From: Actinomycetota bacterium
GTDB taxonomy: Bacteria > Actinomycetota > Acidimicrobiia > Acidimicrobiales > SZUA-35
Direction: 5' to 3'
DNA length: 6,246 nt
NCBI GenBank assembly: GCA_027730885.1
Contig: JAQCHM010000208.1
Span: 1 to 6,246, forward strand
Shown here: piece by piece, positions 5,746-6,246 of the stretch
Layout: each line of letters starts with the position of its first letter
Numbering within the stretch: the first letter of the stretch is position 1
Position numbers and translations under genes: made by a program
The notes under the pieces: generated by a model
What the model was told of the DNA's origin: nothing
The model's input: the letters and a program-made list of their open reading frames with translations, nothing else
The model's database searches: none

Positions 5746-6246
5746 TCAGAGCGCGCCGACCGCGGTCAGGAGCTCGAGGGTTCCGGCCAGGTCTTCGAGC
5801 TGATCGAGGTCGATCTCGGGCAGGGTCGCGGTGTCCAGGTTCGGGATGGCGGGGTCCTGCTCGATCCCCTCGACCAGCGGGATCTCGTAGGTCTCCGAGG
5901 CGAAGTACTCCTGCGCCGTGGCGGACAGCATGAAGTCGACGAACTGCTGGGCGAGACCTGGCTGATCTGTCGTCTGGATGATGCCGACGCCGGTGACGTT
6001 CACCAGCCCGCCAGGGTCGCCGTCGGTGTAGTACTTGTTGGCCACCTCAAGCTCTGGGTTCTCGGCCAACAGCTTCAACGCGTAGTAGTGATTGACGAAG
6101 CCAACCTCGATTTCACCGGCCGCGACGGCCTCGACGACCGGGCTGTTGCCGTCGAAGACGACCGGCTCGTTGGCCACGATGCCCTCCAGCCAGGCCTTGG
6201 CGTCCTCTTCGCCGACCAGGACACGGAGTGCGGTGACGAAGGCCTG
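5746..6246 (-). CDS. fbpA: Fe(III) ABC transporter substrate-binding protein, FbpA type (C-terminal part; 5' end beyond window)
   Basis: The last 166 residues of an extracytoplasmic iron-binding protein are present. The frame is open to the right edge, so the N-terminus and the signal or lipoprotein peptide lie outside the window; the GTG at 6177 is an internal Val and not the start. The visible part begins QAFVTALRVLVGEE (about 1-14), continues with AKAWLEG and NSPVVEAVAAGEIEVGFVNHYY, and holds the adjacent tyrosines (visible residues 54-55) of the NHYY motif. In FbpA/FutA-type proteins these bind Fe(III) directly, which is the best evidence for iron as substrate. VTGVGIIQTTDQPGLAQQFV, then FMLSATAQEYFAS and EIPLVEGI are usual C-terminal motifs of the family. 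The Asp/Glu/Leu-rich end (ATLPEIDLDQLEDL) completes the protein. The gene lies upstream of and is coupled to fbpB, four bases apart. Any iron-responsive operator would lie beyond the window. Confidence 0.9.
   Translation of the reverse strand, partial: QAFVTALRVLVGEEDAKAWLEGIVANEPVVFDGNSPVVEAVAAGEIEVGFVNHYYALKLLAENPELEVANKYYTDGDPGGLVNVTGVGIIQTTDQPGLAQQFVDFMLSATAQEYFASETYEIPLVEGIEQDPAIPNLDTATLPEIDLDQLEDLAGTLELLTAVGAL

Noticed and set aside
4575..5933. 452-codon open frame on the plus strand opposite fbpB
   Set aside because: It is strongly enriched in Arg, Asp, Gln, Glu and Gly, lacks any fold, and mirrors the codon structure of the well-supported permease gene.

Overview
The window is GC-rich (roughly two thirds G+C), with strong third-position GC bias, GTG as well as ATG starts and long spurious antisense reading frames. 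Together with an F420-type PPOX protein close to the mycobacterial Rv1155 type and a candidate leaderless gene start, this points to a high-GC actinobacterium. Acidimicrobiia-like lineages are one possibility, but the sequence alone does not settle it.

Layout: (1) 39-983, minus strand: a complete alpha/beta-fold hydrolase. (2) 984-1103: a short divergent promoter region. (3) 1104-2288, plus: a complete family III (CaiB/BaiF) CoA-transferase. (4) 2289-2507: a 219-bp intergenic stretch dominated by a long nested inverted repeat centred on base 2361, followed by a small tandem repeat. (5) 2508-2957, plus: a PPOX-fold, probably F420-dependent oxidoreductase. (6) 3037-4104, plus: an FbpC-type ABC ATPase with a likely leaderless start. 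(7) 4113-5741, minus: an FbpB-type duplicated permease. (8) 5746-6246, minus: the C-terminal part of an FbpA-type Fe(III)-binding protein that continues past the right edge.

The last three genes make a complete ferric-iron ABC importer: FbpA captures Fe(III) outside the membrane, FbpB carries it across, and FbpC hydrolyses ATP. The binding protein and permease are tightly coupled on the minus strand. The ATPase is transcribed toward them on the plus strand, with only 8 bp between the two stop codons. The hydrolase and CoA-transferase share one divergent control region and may act in the same acyl/ester catabolic route, but their substrates cannot be read from the sequence.

The gene content is ordinary. 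The least explained feature is the roughly 103-bp hairpin between the CoA-transferase and the PPOX gene. It contains four copies of one motif, two per arm, with exactly matching 29-bp spacing in both arms.
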